Shown here: positions 43,448 through 44,151 of the stretch, piece by piece
Layout of the letters: every line of letters begins with the position of its first letter
Numbering within the stretch: position 1 is the first letter of the stretch
Origin: Gammaproteobacteria bacterium
GTDB taxonomy: Bacteria > Pseudomonadota > Gammaproteobacteria > Pseudomonadales > Azotimanducaceae
Direction: 5' to 3'
Length of the DNA: 44,151 nucleotides
NCBI GenBank assembly: GCA_005799745.1
Contig: SYFY01000171.1
Location: 1 to 44,151, forward strand
The notes under the pieces: generated by a model
Told to the model about the DNA's origin: nothing
Seen by the model: the letters and a program-made list of their open reading frames with translations, nothing else
Databases searched by the model: none
Program-made: the position numbers and the translations under genes

Positions 43448-44151
43448 ATGACCGTTGAACTCGGTCATTTCGCCATCGTGCTTGCCTTTGTGCTGGCCCT
43501 TGGCATGGCGGTCATTGGTCTCTGTTCAAGGCTGCGCATGTTTGCAGGCCTGGTGCACACGTTGCCATTCCTCGTGGCGGGCCAGTTCGTACTCACCGCA
43601 CTTTCGTTCGCGATGTTGATGCTCGCCTTTGCGAATGACGATTTCAGCGTGCTGTATGTTTCCCAACACTCCAACTCGTTATTGCCCTTTGCCTACAAGC
43701 TGAGCGCCACCTGGGGCGGCCATGAAGGTTCGTTCTTGTTGTGGATTCTGATCATGACGGTGTGGATGTTGGCGGTGACCTTACGTTCATCGCACCTCCC
43801 ACCGGTCTTTCGTCAGCACGTCATCGGCGTGATGGCCCTTATGAACGTGGGCTTTCTGGCCTTCCTGATTTTCACCAGCAATCCCTTCACGCGGGCTCTG
43901 CCCTTTGTTCCACCTGAAGGTGTTGATCTCAATCCGTTGCTGCAGGACTTTGGTCTCATCGTTCACCCACCCATGCTCTATGTGGGTTATGTGGGTTTCT
44001 CGGTGGCGTTTTCCTTCGCTATTGCGGCGTTGTTGTCGGGGCGAATGGATGCGGCGTGGGCACGCTGGTCGCGGCCCTGGACCAATGTCGCCTGGGCTTT
44101 TCTGACCGTTGGCATTGCTCTGGGTAGCTGGTGGGCCTATTACGAACTGGG
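43448..44151 (+). CDS. ccmF: Haem lyase CcmF, N-terminal part (runs off window)
   Basis: Begins ATG 43448 ([19 protein letters not shown]) and is open to the window edge, giving 234 residues of an expected 650 or so. Visible features are a first set of membrane helices, the conserved [34 protein letters not shown] with its conserved His, and the beginning of the tryptophan-rich WWD region ([11 protein letters not shown]). CcmF ligates haem from CcmE to apocytochrome c. It is separated from ccmE by 65 bases containing short tandem repeats. Confidence 0.95.
   Translation, partial: MTVELGHFAIVLAFVLALGMAVIGLCSRLRMFAGLVHTLPFLVAGQFVLTALSFAMLMLAFANDDFSVLYVSQHSNSLLPFAYKLSATWGGHEGSFLLWILIMTVWMLAVTLRSSHLPPVFRQHVIGVMALMNVGFLAFLIFTSNPFTRALPFVPPEGVDLNPLLQDFGLIVHPPMLYVGYVGFSVAFSFAIAALLSGRMDAAWARWSRPWTNVAWAFLTVGIALGSWWAYYEL

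Noticed and set aside
1-44151. tRNA genes, CRISPR arrays, insertion sequences, prophage genes
   Set aside because: No cloverleaf with a T-arm GGTTCGAATCC-type core, no regularly spaced repeats, and no transposase, integrase or phage structural genes were found on either strand.

Overview
The window (about 57% G+C by eye) looks like a chromosomal segment of a gammaproteobacterium without close cultured relatives, probably free-living and aerobic. It shows the gammaproteobacterial tesA/ybbA/ybbP arrangement, a TtcA/TrhO/BolA/PpnN/Prc/DUF1244/UPF0270/UPF0114 complement and a ccmABCDEF operon for system I cytochrome c maturation. A cytochrome P450 and a TonB-dependent receptor complete the picture. 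There are no rRNA or tRNA genes, CRISPR arrays, transposases or phage genes.

Layout. 1-1.65 kb: the 3' end of aconitase (acnA) with a clear terminator, then a decayed envelope-protein gene. 1.64-5.2 kb: a threonyl-tRNA synthetase lacking the N-terminal TGS domain, preceded by what looks like a full transcription attenuator (promoter, Thr-rich 25-codon leader peptide, competing hairpins, terminator), then a cardiolipin synthase gene interrupted by one TGA. 5.2-12.6 kb: lipoprotein oligopeptidase B, periplasmic protease Prc, an FKBP prolyl isomerase, a small membrane protein, a frameshifted signal peptidase I and a DUF1244 protein. 12.7-22.9 kb: TerC-family membrane protein, PP2C phosphatase (frameshifted), BolA, TrhO, TesA diverging from YbbA-YbbP, a PAS-GGDEF-EAL protein (frameshifted) and TtcA. 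22.9-27.4 kb: a probable operon of P450, lipoprotein, VOC protein, DoxX and UPF0114, then an orphan ArcA-like response regulator and a UPF0270 protein.

27.5-39.1 kb is the accessory heart of the window: three exported DUF11-type surface proteins in series, then a very large gene (about 6.1 kb) with cadherin-like, DUF11, SdrD-B-like and outer-membrane beta-barrel segments, then a TonB-dependent receptor. The large gene is broken by four in-frame stops and two one-base deletions. 39.1-44.15 kb: nucleosidase PpnN and ccmA-ccmF, with ccmF running off the edge.

Two things stand out. One is the attenuator-controlled, TGS-less ThrRS outside the usual thrS-infC-rpmI-rplT setting, which could be an inducible second ThrRS. 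The other is the DUF11/giant-barrel surface locus, an uncharacterised architecture. A caution applies throughout: about fourteen reading-frame lesions are scattered over the window, several in homopolymers and some in genes expected to be intact, so at least part of them may be sequence errors rather than biology.
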